The notes under the pieces: model-generated | Seen by the model: only the letters and a program-made list of their open reading frames with translations | What the model was told of the DNA's origin: nothing | The model's database searches: none | In this document: positions 33,983-45,400 of the stretch, one piece after another | How the letters are laid out: each line of letters starts with the position of its first letter | Numbering within the stretch: position 1 is the stretch's first letter | Source of the DNA: Venturia oleaginea | Taxonomy: Eukaryota > Ascomycota > Dothideomycetes > Venturiales > Venturiaceae | Direction: 5' to 3' | DNA length: 64,000 bases | Assembly: GCA_013176395.1 (NCBI GenBank) | Contig: JABMLP010000004.1 | Span: 1,550,001-1,614,000 of the forward strand | Translations under genes and position numbers: made by a program

Positions 33983-34853
33983 CGTATTCGATCACCCAAC
34001 CCGTCAGATCACCCAACCGGTCCAAATTTGCCAAGACCCCAACTACTCTTCTTATTCTACTATGTCTCAACAACGTAATGAGTTACTACTCCAACACGAA
34101 GAGAGAATTCAGCTTGCAATCCAAGCTTTGATTACCGGCCAACTCCGAAGCCAACGGGCTGCTGCGAGCGCCTTCAACGTTAAACAGCGAATCCTCTCTG
34201 AGCGCGTTAAAGGAGTCCCATTTATCCTCGAAAGACCACCAAACGGTCGGAAACTTACCCTTACCGAAGAGCAAACGCTTGTCCGATATATCCTCGATCT
34301 CGATTCGCGAGGATTTGCGCCCCGGCTGTGTGAGGTGGTAGATATGTACTATAGAGTATGGGACTGCAGCAGCGCAGGTAGCTGCAGAGGCGTCTGTAGC
34401 GCCCCAGGGATCGAAAACAGCCCAACCAACTCAACGGCGCTGTGGGAACTGCGGCGCAACTGGGCATAATGCGCGAACTTGTAAAAAGATATCGAGATAT
34501 TGTTGCAATCACGCAATAGGGCTATATCGCTGGAGGCCTTAAGCCCCCATTTAGCCTCGTATTTTGGGCAGATTCTTTATAGGATCTTCAAGTCCTCTAT
34601 CCTTACTTTAGTACGTTCTCTTGTATATATAGTGCCCTCATTTCCGCTCAGTTTGAGGGCCATGCAGTCACTCATTGAATTCATACTATGTGTTGTTCCA
34701 CTTCAAACAGATATCTTCTGAATCAGATAGCAGCACGACGGACTTAGAATCTATTATCAATAGCGATGAAATTGAAGAGTCGTAATATAAGATGGTCGTG
34801 CCCAGAAATTTGGATCGGTTGGGTGATCTGACGGGTTGGGTGATCGAATACGT
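33983..34853 (+). mobile_element. Internally deleted Fot1/pogo-type DNA transposon
   Basis: 871 bp flanked by TA (33981..33982 and 34854..34855), the pogo/Tc1 target. Terminal inverted repeats of about 49 bp match with one or two differences. They begin ACGTATTCGATCACCCAACC, and GATCACCCAACC occurs twice within each end. The inside keeps only the two ends of a transposase gene, so it cannot move by itself. Confidence 0.9.
34062..34510 (+). pseudogene. Pogo transposase remnant: N-terminal DNA-binding domain fused to C-terminal zinc knuckle
   Basis: Starts MSQQRNELLLQHEERIQLAI with a psq-type helix-turn-helix (about 12-55) and the start of a CENP-B-type domain (LTEEQTLVRYILDLDSRGF). The coding frame then breaks near 34345, and the sequence in another frame gives AQPTQRRCGNCGATGHNART, the CCHC knuckle found at the C-terminus of Fot-type transposases. 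The whole DDE catalytic core, several hundred residues, is missing. Such a product might still bind the element ends, which would make it a repressor, but this is speculation. Confidence 0.75.
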
Positions 34854-34855
34854 TA

Positions 34856-35265
34856 TAACTTTTCTCAATTAGTTTCCGAGCCCGAACTACTAGCAGAATT
34901 TTATCATTAGCGAACGCGGTTTCAGGCAATACGAAAGCGGCCCAAATTAGCAGCAAGCCGCCATGAGTCTATTTATCATTCTGTGCATTGAAGGCTTGCA
35001 GTTACTCGTTGATAGGGTCCCAGTTGCAGGAGTTGTCTTGCTTGCTTGCCCTATACCTGAGGCTGGCCACGTGATCTGTTATTAATCACAATCCTGTTGA
35101 CTACATGCAAGGTATCGAGTAAAACATTGTAATATATAGACTCGCATTATGACTTACTCTCCCTAAACTGCTATGTCCAAAAAGATGTGACAATTCCTAA
35201 TTTCCTGTACTCCGTTCTGAGTCCGTGCTCGGAAAGCTTGGCCGTCACCAAAGCTTTTCTACGTG
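34856..35265. other. Intergenic, no supported gene
   Basis: 410 bp between the pogo element and the DUF829-like gene. Nothing recognised. Confidence 0.5.
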
Positions 35266-36151
35266 TCACCAAAACTCGACGTCCCTCATCTCCCAGCAAT
35301 CCATCACGGCTTTCCAGTATTTCTCCCCATCTTCTCTGATGTGGTTACAGTGAGGGCTGGCTTCAAAAAGAACCTTCTGCACCATGATTCCCGCGCTTGC
35401 TGCCTCCTCTGCGTGTTCCCCAACATCCTCGAACGAAATGAGCGCGTCGGTCTTCGAATAGACGTAGGTCCTCGACATGTTCTTGAGCTCCCAAATCTGC
35501 GCGTCATTGAGCCGTTTCCTGGTCCGAGAAATAACTGCGTTTTCGCGTCCGAACAACGCCAGAAATCCGATCACGATTGCTGCGAATAGGAAGCCAAGGA
35601 TTCGCACCATGGCAATGTTCGGCAAGGTGTTATTGAAAGCATTGCATAGATTCAAAAAGCGCGGACGACCTGGTGTGCTATCGAGAATCAGAGAAGCGAT
35701 TGGCAGTCTCGAACCTGCACGAGCCAGATAAGCCTCGCTGAACTCCACGGCTTTGTTGGAGCCTCCTTCCGAGAAGCAATGCCCAAGAATTGTCGTTTCT
35801 GGATAGTTTTCGATGATATGGGAAATGGCAGGCTGTAAAGCCTTTTTTTTTTGACTCGACCTGCGGAAGACGAGATCGGTGAGTGTCGTTGTGACCACGA
35901 TTATCGATGACTGGAAAAAGCTTGGTGTAGCCGTCGATGTATTTCTGGATGTGGCGTGGTTTGCCGTTCGTCCAGGGAAATAGGATGATGAGTCCTAGCG
36001 AGCTCACCTTTTCGGACGGATAGAGTGGTGAGGGTGGTGAGTATTCCCAAACAGTGGGAGAAATAAGATTGAATCCAGGGAAAGGTTGAGGCCTGGCAGA
36101 TTTCTCTGAGACTTTAATGCTCCCCGTTGGTTTGTCGGCTGATGGAGACAT
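35266..36151 (-). pseudogene. DUF829/PaxU-like alpha/beta-hydrolase-fold protein with a frameshift
   Basis: The first frame from the ATG at 36151 reads through SSLGLIILFPWTNGKPRHIQ and YIDGYTKLFP. The second frame (to 35266) continues SSIIVVTTTLTDLVFR ... ILGHCFSEGGSNKAV ... to the end, WEMRDVEFW. Together they make a complete TMEM53/DUF829 protein, the family that includes the indole-diterpene cluster protein PaxU. The usual nucleophile-elbow sequence is seen as SEGG, where S-N-G-G is more common. The junction lies in CTTTTTCC (about 35911-35920) and needs one base change; no intron fits. An A10 run at about 35838-35847 is in frame. Pseudogene or homopolymer sequencing error. Confidence 0.6.
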
Positions 36152-37753
36152 GATTTTGGGTAGCGATGGAGAAAGTCCGGTAGATTGTTATACTGGATTC
36201 GAAAAACTGACTGTATGGCAGGTGGACCTTCAAAAAACTTGGTGTGCGTTGGCAATAAGGAAGTCGAACTATAAGCTTCAAGACTTGCTTCTCGCTGCAA
36301 TTCACTGTCTAAAATCCCTTTTCAGCCCCACCGCCTACGATCTAGTTCCTATGTGTTACACGCGATTGGACCGCGACCCACATCACGCATAGAATTTTCG
36401 AAAAGAATGCCCGTTTCATATTTCGGACGGACGCGAGAGATGCGTCGCTTTCGCCCTAGCTAAGAACAAGGATGTTCGACCAACTGACTGTAGAGCTGAA
36501 GGCTGTACTAAGTTGCTGCCCAAGGGGGCGGAACGCGGCCTGCTGTCACAATTGTCAGACCGGTGTAAGGCCGCGCCATCTTCTCACTAAGATAGCCTTG
36601 CTGTCTTCTTAGAAGCTGTCTTCACACCCCGCCGAACCGACGATATTGGCGACAACAATATGTTTGCCCACACTTCTATACAATTTACCAATATCGATGT
36701 CGATGTCGAGGTGGACTGAGTTGTTAGTACACAACCATGAAAAGACGAGAACAAATTTGGATTGATGGAACGACCTTGGGACACTGATACAAGATGTCTT
36801 ATCCTTCTAGTGAGGCTGAAAGCTCCAAGCAAGGCAAGGCCTGCAGCAATGTGCCCGTGCGCAGAAACTTCACGCCACTGACTCGGCTATCTTTTCGAGA
36901 ACTCAAACCATGGGAAAGCCTGTCTGATCAGAGCAATTGCTTTGTGCTAGCAAGACTGATATATTAGGCTGAAGAGCGCTAGCCGCGGCTGCGGTATCGT
37001 CGTGTTCTTGTGTCGACATCGAGTCTAGTCCGGATTGGTTCACACTAACCCCTAGAAGACGAGCTGTCCAATCACAATGATTCCGCGGACTTTCAACATC
37101 TTCAGCTGGGATGCCATGTCACCGTACACTGAAACTCTTAACGAACGAGGCGTATCTTAACTCTAGTGGCAGGAATCTGGCCCTCAGACCCCTTCGATTC
37201 CATTCCCAGCCTCGCAGGGTCGATCCGTGGGGATGGAAATTGAGCGATCGGAACCCCGGTTTCTGCATATTCCAACGTCGCTAAGGGGCCTCCTGCGTTC
37301 AGTAATTTACCTATCATATGAATAGATTTGCTTCTTCAATACCGCATGCTAAAAATATGTGCATTCTTGGACAAAGTTGTGCATCATGCTGATGGATGAC
37401 CTTGCAGTCGTCGCCGGATTGGGAAAATGTTTTTGCCTTCCAGATTTTTCTTAAGCATTGGCAGATTCCTGTCTTTCTGGGTGTTGACTTCTCCGTTATC
37501 GCTTGATTTGAGTGTTGTCTGCAAGCTCGCCGTGTTTGTCATATTATGGTACAGTCAAACTGATAATTGAGAGGCAAACACAGCGCACTCTCTTTCATCC
37601 ACCAATCCCTCCGATCAAGCGCCGGGCAGTTCACAGCACCTACTTTATCCCTTAGAATTACTCAGAAATTTGAAAGACACGATCTCAGTCTTGCAGCCTT
37701 GGTTTGAACTCGACACATTCGTATAACCGCTCAATTCTTCGCTCTATACTCTC
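36152..37753. other. 1.6-kb intergenic region, no supported gene
   Basis: Only short frames without domains. The last few hundred bases before 37754 should hold the transporter promoter; there is a C/T-rich leader just before its ATG. Confidence 0.5.
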
Positions 37754-39630
37754 ATGGCCGCAGTCTATCAGTCCTCGAAGATGGCCACCGTCACGATACA
37801 ATCTCCATCAGCGCGCAATCCCGACCTTGAAACAGAACCCGCATGCATAGAGAGTCAGGCCGCACCTCCCACACGATGGACACCAAGTCGAAATGAGTAC
37901 CTGATTATGGTTACTTTGGCCATGGTCAGCTTTATCGTTGCCTTGGATGCCACGATTCTCGTTCCCGTCCTGCCGAACCTTGCTGAGTCTCTTCACGGAA
38001 CTTCAACACAGGCCTTTTGGGCTGGCACATCATATCTCCTCACCTCGGCTGTTTTCCAGCCATTTATCGGGGCCTTGTCTGATGCTTTTGGACGGAGAGG
38101 CGCACTTATCTCTTCGCTGAGTTTGTTCACTGCCGGGACTGTTGTTTGTGCGAGAGCAAACTCGTTTACCATTCTTTTACTCGGACGCTGTGCTCAAGGC
38201 GTTGGTAAGTGGTCTGCTCCCTTTTCTTAACACTCAGTGCTGATGGTGGGTTAGGTGGCGGAGGCATCATATCCCTCACAAGCATAATCTTCTGCGATAT
38301 CGTTCCACTCCGCCAACGACCGAAATATTTCGCCGCCGTGTTGGCCAGTTGGGCTGTTGGAACGGTCACTGGGCCCGTCGTTGGTGGAGTATGTATCGAC
38401 AATCTTAACTGGCGTTGGGCTTTTTACATCAATCTACCTTTCTGCGCCATTGGTCTCGTCATGGTACCCATCTGCGTCAAATTGAAAGCTGTTCAGGAAC
38501 GATCACTGCTAGAGAAATTCAAGGGCGTGGATTGGATTGGTGGCGTACTGTTCATCGGTAGCATGACTGTCTTGCTTGTGGGATTGTCATGGGCTGGCGT
38601 ACAGTACAGTTGGCGCAGTGTCCAAACGATTGTGCCGATTGTTGTCGGTCTTGTGGGACTTGCGGTGCTGTTTGAATGGGAAAGGTGGACCAAGTTCCCC
38701 TTCCTCCGAGCATCGCTTTTTTACAACGTTTCGGCTATCATGGCTTTCTACTGCGCTTTAATATCTGGATTTATCGTAAGTTGCGTCCCTTAGAAATCAT
38801 TGGATACGTCTAACTCATGTCACAGATGTTCACAGCACTCTACTACGGCCCCTTCTACTTCCTCTCCGTCCGCGGCACCTCAGCAACCCAAGCCGGCGTC
38901 GACGTGATTTGCGTCACCAGTATCCTCATCCCCGGCTCCATCATCGTCAGCATCCTCACGACCCGTCTCGGACGTTTCCGCTGGGCTATCTGGGGAGGTT
39001 GGGCTATCGTTCTACTAAGTTGTGGTCTCCTGGCCCGTCTAGATAAAGACACACCAATCTACGAATGGGCCCTCTACCTCGCTATCTTCGGCCTCGGAAA
39101 CGGAATGTGTTTGACAAGTGTGAATTTTGGGATCCAAGCCATTTCTAGTGTTGAGAATGCGGGTGCTGCTGCGAGTATGTATTCTTTTATCAGGAGTTTG
39201 GGAATGAGTATTGGTGTTGCTGTAAGTTTCCTTACTTTCTCTTCATTCCTCTTATCCTCTGAACACCGTCATCCTAATTCTTGTAAAGATTTCAGGCACA
39301 ATCTTTCAAAACGCAATGACGTCCAAACTCCACTCTCTCCATCTCGATCCCTCCATCGCCCAAAACAGTGAAGCCTTCGTCGCCATTCTCCACAGATTGA
39401 AAAAAGACGATCCGGTGCGTATTGGCGCCATCGAAGCTTACGTCCACGGTTTCCGATGGGTATTTCTGACAATAGCTATTGCGGCAGCCAGTGCCCTCGT
39501 AGCTAGCGCCTTCATAAAGAAATTCAGTATGGATAAGGAGTTACAGAGTATGTATACAGCAAGGGAAGTGACGGCGGTGCCGGTTGAAATGGTGAAACGA
39601 GGGGCTGTGGTGAATGAGAGGAAATTTTGA
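37754..39630 (+). CDS. MFS drug:H+ antiporter-type transporter (DHA2-like, 14 TM)
   Basis: Proton-coupled exporter of the plasma membrane; the substrate is unknown (drugs or secondary metabolites in the family). Four exons (37754..38204, 38255..38775, 38826..39221, 39289..39630) give 569 aa. Introns are 50, 50 and 67 nt. The cytosolic N-terminus is about 55 aa. TM1 carries FIVALDATILVPVLP (DHA2 motif D1-like), followed by FWAGTSYLL. The MFS motif A is seen as GALSDAFGRRGAL. In TM5 the antiporter motif C appears as SWAVGTVTGPVVGG. WRWAFYINLP follows, diagnostic of this family. The count of hydrophobic segments fits 14. There is no biosynthetic gene beside it, so a cluster role is not supported. 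Confidence 0.88.
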
Positions 39631-40124
39631 ATGCATGGATGGGATGTGTTTAGAGCTAAAGCTGCATGATTATGATAATGATCATGAGATTTTTTATTTA
39701 CAATGGATATGCCTTGATCCTGACAGGTTTTCTTTGTCTAGAGATGTTATTTTACGGTTCAACTGGTTTGAAGCAGCAGGCGTGACGAACGTTTGTATGT
39801 ACGTCTAAGGCGGGCTTCACGGATAGATCTGCAGATGCCAGAAGGTGCGGTGGGCGAGAGTTCTAGTTAGCTAGTTTGGAATAGGTCATGCGTCTGGTAA
39901 CCTTTGAAGAGGTGATAAATCGCTCCATCTCGTTAATGTATATTCTCCTTAGTAAGTCTCTTTATGATTCATGACATTCGATAATATCCTTGGACTTGGA
40001 CTTGGCAAGACGAAGAGTGAGAATAATCTGGTATGGGTTACGTGCATTGATATTGTGATTTATGCATCAATATATAGGGGAGGGGGATTTTTTGAGTGAC
40101 TGCATTCTGAAAGCACTGAAGAAT
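39631..40124. other. Intergenic, no supported gene
   Basis: 3' side of the transporter gene up to the AGAAT target duplication (40120..40124). Nothing recognised. Confidence 0.5.
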
Positions 40125-40324
40125 TGTCACGGCTAGTAGTAACTAATGAAAGGCGTGAACAGCAATCAGGTATGGACTAAATGTGATAGTGAACTACAGG
40201 TAGCTATGTAAATGGGGGCTGGGGGCAAGGCCTACTTATAGGTCTTGCTGTGGCCCGTGTACTGTGGCGCCTTGTTAGGTGCTTGAATACTGTGCTTGTT
40301 CCAGTAGCCTAGCAAGCCGTCACA
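40125..40324. repeat. Solo LTR, second LTR family (200 bp)
   Basis: Starts TGTCACGGC and ends GCCGTCACA, with the 5-bp target duplication AGAAT at 40120..40124 and 40325..40329. The same sequence occurs in opposite orientation at 47853..48387. Confidence 0.92.
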
Positions 40325-40384
40325 AGAATCTAGGGCTTAGTTATATATTTTGAAAGTCTATATTTAGATCTCTCTTTTACAATA

Positions 40385-42075
40385 GAGTGTGGACCCCAGA
40401 TATGACCCGACCCCAGATATGACCCACGAAAATCAAACCTCGACATGTGAGAACACAGCGCGCCGCCCACGTGCCACTGGCGTTTTAATAAAACTATCTA
40501 ATAAATCCACAGAATCCTCATCTTGCTCCTCCGAACTAGTCTCAACTATAATAACTTTGCGTTGGCGCCCCCGTTGCTTTTTTGCTTCAACGCGCGCCTC
40601 CTCCTCGCGGGCTATACGCAACACTTCCGTAGTCGAATAGACCGCAACACCCTCTAATCGAACTCTTTTACCCTTTTTAGCTTTCTTCCGCTTCCGCAAA
40701 AGTTCGGATTGCTCAGCTATTTGTTTAGCTTGAATTGCAATGGTTGCATTTTGAGTTTCGCATAGGCGTGTCATACACTCTGCATAGCGCCGTACCGGCG
40801 AAACAACGGCATGGCACTCGCGCAACGACTCTATGAACTTTTTATTTGATTTTGATAGTTCAACTACTTCTGGAGGAGAGCTCTGTAGTAAAGAGAGATC
40901 GAGAGTAGTTATTGCGCGTGGTGTAATTGGTTGTGGAGCCGGTATAGGTGAGTCTTTCGGAAGCCCTCTGAGTACTCGCATAGGAAGCGCAGGCCATAAG
41001 CCGGTGCCACGCCATCCACTAAGGATATTTTCCTTGCTCATAGCCCTTTCGCGTGCACGAGAGAGTAATCCAATCCATTCTGAGCGTGGGATGCGCTGTG
41101 AACTGAGCCGGGAGGTCGCATGCGTTTCGATAGTATGGGCCCGTTTAAACGCCGCAAACACGCCTACATCAAGCGGTTGTAGTATATGTGAGCAGTGAGG
41201 AGGCATAATTAGGAGATCAATATTATGCTCCATGCAGTAGGCAATAAAATCGCCCTGGATATGACTTCCATGGCCATCCGCGACAAGTAAACGCTGGCGA
41301 CCCGCAGCCTTCTCGCGGGTAAGAGGGTCGAAAACATTGATGCACTCAATCACTGTTACCCACTCCTGTTTGCCTCCGATCACCTTGTACTTCTGTGTAC
41401 TGTCGAGTTCTACAAGCACCTTCAACGCCTGCTCTTCGCCAATACCAAATCCAGCCTCATCCATATTCCACATATGCGCAGGATCGTACTTATGCTCCTG
41501 GAGCATCTCTCCGACTGCGTCAAACCAGCGTTTTACATGCTCATATGTTGCCCCCTCGTTGCGTACATGCTCTAGCTGACGAGCATATACTCCTGCTATC
41601 TCAGGATGTCTTTTTTGAAAGCGCTGGATCCATTTATCGTTGATAGTGAAGCGTGGGGTGGTAGGTAGGATAAGATGTGACGCGTGCGTGTCGAATATGA
41701 ATTGCGAGCTCTTTGAGCAACGGGTTGGTAATATGAGTTCCAGTATTTGTGTATCGCTTAATCCAGCGTACAAGAGTATCTTCTTCCGCGATGGTAAGAA
41801 TTTGGGTCATTTCGTGGCTGGTAGAGTTCGTCAAGCCGTCGTTGAGCCTGCGCTGTAGTGTTTTGTTATCAACTTGAAAGAACTTTGCAGCAGCCCTAAT
41901 AGACGAAAAGTCTTTATTTTATAGTGCATAAATAGCCCTTGATAGTTGAACTTCGTAATCCGGCGATTTTTTGGATGATTTTGAAGGCATTGGTGGGGAT
42001 AACGCGTGTAGCATGCGCTTTGGAGGATTTTCGTGGGTCATATCTGGGGTTGGGTCATATCTGGGGTCCACACTC
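40385..42075 (-). mobile_element. Fot1/pogo-type DNA transposon with defective transposase
   Basis: 1,691 bp flanked by TA (40383..40384 and 42076..42077). Terminal inverted repeats of about 50 bp start GAGTGTGGACCCCAGATATG and contain CCCCAGATATGACCC twice. One minus-strand transposase gene fills the interior. It carries a nonsense codon, a frameshift and a deletion in the catalytic core, so it is not autonomous. Confidence 0.92.
40433..41990 (-). pseudogene. Pogo/Fot1 transposase (CENP-B HTH plus DDE_1), three lesions
   Basis: Cut-and-paste transposase. From the ATG at 41990: psq helix-turn-helix (SIRAAAKFFQVDNKTLQRRL), CENP-B-type domain (EEDTLVRWIKRY ... NDKWIQRFQKRHPEI) and DDE superfamily core (MDEAG, ADGHGSHIQGDF, LQPLDVGVFAAFK). 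A basic coiled-coil C-terminal region follows. Lesions: a TAA at 41919..41921 after YEVQLSRAIYAL; a frameshift near 41690; and, between EWVTVIECI and FDPLTREKA, about 40 residues of the catalytic core are missing compared with related transposases. The first and second acidic residues are therefore abnormally close. The rest is well preserved, so decay is recent. Confidence 0.85.
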
Positions 42076-42214
42076 TATACCAAAAGCCGAGCTAGACAGA
42101 TGGTCGAAATGGAATACGAATTGTGGTGGTAAAATCTATGATCTATATTTATTCCCCTGGATAATATGGTACCCTTCATACCATAGACACTGGCTGATCC
42201 TTACTAGTACTTTT

Positions 42215-42390
42215 TATTACGGGACGGTAGCTGGAAAGACGCAGCATACTCGTAGCCAAAGATTGTTTAGATTCAGTTAAGGAGTGAAGGTATCTACAAA
42301 CAGAGAACCTCAATGAGGTTCTTTCTCTATACTAGGCTCAATCAGGCTTAGGCTCTTAGCCTATACCAACCATGGGCCATGCCCATAACA
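42215..42390 (-). repeat. 3' LTR of element 2
   Basis: 176 bp. It contains a short hairpin (GAACCTCA/TGAGGTTC) and the 11-nt primer complement TAGATTCAGTT at 42268..42278. Confidence 0.93.
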
Positions 42391-42404
42391 TTACCCCCCT
42401 CCTT
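42391..42404 (-). other. Polypurine tract of element 2
   Basis: Sense strand reads AAGGAGGGGGGTAA directly before the LTR. The pol stop codon TAA (42403..42405) overlaps its start. Confidence 0.8.
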
Positions 42405-45400
42405 ACCGGGTGTGCAGGACTAAAGAGGGTGTGGTAGGTGGGATAATCAAACAGACAAACGCCATACATCGCTTCTGCCAGCTTGTAGCAGATTCGAAGG
42501 CGCTGGCCACCGCTACTCGGTTTCTTCGGGCCCCTGTTTGAGCTCCTATATCTTCGCCGACACCGTCGCCCTTGCCATACTCTGCCTCGAAGCGGTCTAA
42601 GTCCTCGACTTCTGTGAATAATGAACGTGGCTGCCAATCGGGATCTGCATAGCCTTTCCATTTGATTAATAACTGACGAACCCAGCCTCGCCCAACCCGT
42701 TTCTTCTCTGCGCGAAGTATACGTTCTACTTCAAACTCAGCCTCTGTTTCTTCGGTTTGAGGCACTAATGGTGGCGGCTGGGTATCATCGGATTCTTGTG
42801 AGGGCAGTGTGTCGGTTGCGGCTCGGCGGAGTAGGTCAACGTGGAAACGGTTATGGATACCACTTGGCAGGTCAGCCAGCTCGTATACCATCGGGGAGAT
42901 CTGGTTCTCGACAGTGTATTTGGCTTGCGTCCACGACAGTTTCTTTGATAGCTGCGGAGTATTGATATTCCTAAGGTTCAACCAGACTTTGTCGCCCTTT
43001 TTTAACGTTTCGGCAGCTTGACGTGACCTGTTGGCGTCGTTCTCCATCTTCTGCTGGGACCAGGCCATCGCTGCCTGTGCATATTCTTGTGCCTCTTCTA
43101 TTCGTTGCACAAAGGTCTCGGCATCGGCTGTTGGTGAGTTACTGGGTGAGATTCGTTGTACTTTCTGGATTGGTTCCGCATGGTAGCCGTGAGTTAGATA
43201 GAATGGACTCATCCCTGTGACTGAAGAGTCACGATTGTTCAGTGCTAACATAGCCGTAGGTAGTAGCGTTGGCCAGTCTAGTTGGGAGTATGCGATGAAG
43301 GCGCGGAGATAGCGTAGAACTTCCTGGTTCATACGCTCGGTCGCGCCATCGGTCTGTGGATGAAAGGCTGTAGAGAGTCTCTGCTCAATCTTTGTAAGTT
43401 CGCAAAGCTTCCTCCAAAAACGACCTGTCCAATTGCTGCCTCTGTCCGACGTCAATGCCATGGGAAATCCGTGGTAGCGATAGTGGCATTGTAAGAACCT
43501 TTTCGCGCACTCTTTGGCGCTCATTGTAGTCATAGCCTCCAACGTAACACTTTTGAGGAGGCGATCTGTGATAACCATGAGGTATTTTGGGCCGTTTTCC
43601 TCCGCGGGCAAATCAGTCATGAAATCGATTGATAGCTCGCTGTGGAAGCGGGCCGGGATTGGAAGTGGTTTCAGAAGACCTCGCTTCTTATCACGCCATA
43701 TTCCTGTTCTCCCACATACGTCGCAATTACGTACAAACTGCCGGACTGTCTTGTATTGTTGGGGCCAAAAGAAACTTCTGGATAGAATCGCAAGCGTGCT
43801 ATCTCTCCCTGGGTGTCCAGTAACATGGGAATCGTGAGTTTGTTGGACCAGCGTTGTTCGCAGCGGTTCCCAATCTGGTACCCATAGGATCCCTCTTCTC
43901 GTGACCGCGCCGTGGTCGTCTACTTCGCATTCGGGTAGCTGTACCGACAACTTGAGCTCTGGAGGAAAGGAACGTTCGCCAGTAACTATAGCCGTATGAA
44001 TAGCTTCGTAGGATTGGTCCTCTGCTATTGCGCGATCCCAGAGAAGTTGTAACTCTGGTTTCTCGAAAAGATCGCATCCTTTTGCAACTGACCGGTTTTG
44101 ACCGTACCTAGTAGTGGACCGGTGTTGACCGTTTTCGGCAGTCAGCTGGTGTCGACCGTCCAGTCCAGTATTTTGCTGGGGCTCCCGTATAACGTCCCAT
44201 GTACTATTGGATGTATTCGGTGTATTGACTGGGCAGATAAGGGCTTGTATTGCGATTGTTTCGGTCGTCCTCTCGGAAAGAGGAGGAAGCCATTCGTCCT
44301 TGATCAACTGGGCCACTCGCCCTTGTAGTCTCTCGTCGTTCTTGTCATGTGGCATATCTTGATGTCTTCTTGATAGTGCGTCTGGTCTTTGCGCTAGTTT
44401 TCCGGCGCGAAATTCCAGCTGGAATTGGTACTCAGATAGAATTAGCGACCATCTTGCTTGTCTCTCTGACAAACGCTGCGCTGTCATAAAGTAGCGGAGA
44501 TTCTTGTGATCGGTAAGGACTTTGAAAGGTGCTGCAACACTGCGTAGTTCTCCTCTCCAGTGTTCAATGGACTTGATTACTGCCAGTAATTCTTTATCGT
44601 GGATCTCGTAGTTACATTCAGCCGCAGTGAGCTTGCGGGAGAAGTATGCTACTGGTCGTAGTTTTCCTTTCATATCCTTCTGCGACAACGTGCCTCCCAG
44701 CGCGTAGCCAGAGCAGTCGCACTCGAGTACCGTATCCAGGTCTGGATTCCAGTGAGCCAGTATTGGGGCGGAGATGAATAGCTCCATCAAGACTTGAAAG
44801 GCGTTCTCATGTTCTTTGTTCCAGACAAAAGCGACGGCCTTCCGTGTTAACTTGATTAAGGGGTCGGAGAGCTCTGAGAAGTTGTCGATGAAGTCTCGGT
44901 AGAAATTTGCAAAGCCTAGGAAGGAGCGTACGCCTGTGACATTGACTGGAGCCTCCCATTCTTTAATCGCGGCAACTTTCTCTGGGTCGACTTTGATCCC
45001 TTCTCCTGCAGTGATAATGAACCCCAGATATTTGACCTCCTGAACAGCAAACTCGCACTTGCTTAAGTCTAGCCGAAGTCCAGCAGTCTTGAGCTTGGCA
45101 AGAATTTGGTTAACCTTAACCATGTGATCCAGATAGTCGCCGTCGCTCCATATCAAGACATCGTCCATGTAGGCTGAACAGCAGATATCTAGGGATTCCC
45201 GTAGGACTCCGTTGATGTATCGTTGAAAGCTCGCGGGTGCGCCAGCTAGTCCGAAGGGGGTAACTAGCCATTCGAATAGTCCAAATCGAGTGCGAAAAGC
45301 CGTTTTCCACTCATCGCCGTGCTTGATGCGGAGCCGATGAAATGCCGCTCTGACGTCAAGTTTGGTGTACCAACGCGCTGTTGCTAGATTTCGTAGGGTT

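Noticed and set aside
35266..36151. Indole-diterpene cluster indicated by the PaxU-like gene
   Set aside because: No prenyltransferase, cyclase or P450 nearby; DUF829 proteins are widespread.
37754..39630. Secondary-metabolite cluster around the MFS transporter
   Set aside because: No synthase, ligase or pathway regulator lies within reach; neighbours are transposons and a broken DUF829 gene.
40385..42075. Domesticated transposase gene
   Set aside because: Terminal repeats and TA duplication are intact and the ORF carries a stop, a frameshift and a deletion, so it is a recent defective transposon and not a host gene.
43629..44328. Several plus-strand frames inside the Gypsy pol region
   Set aside because: Antisense shadows of the intact minus-strand pol.
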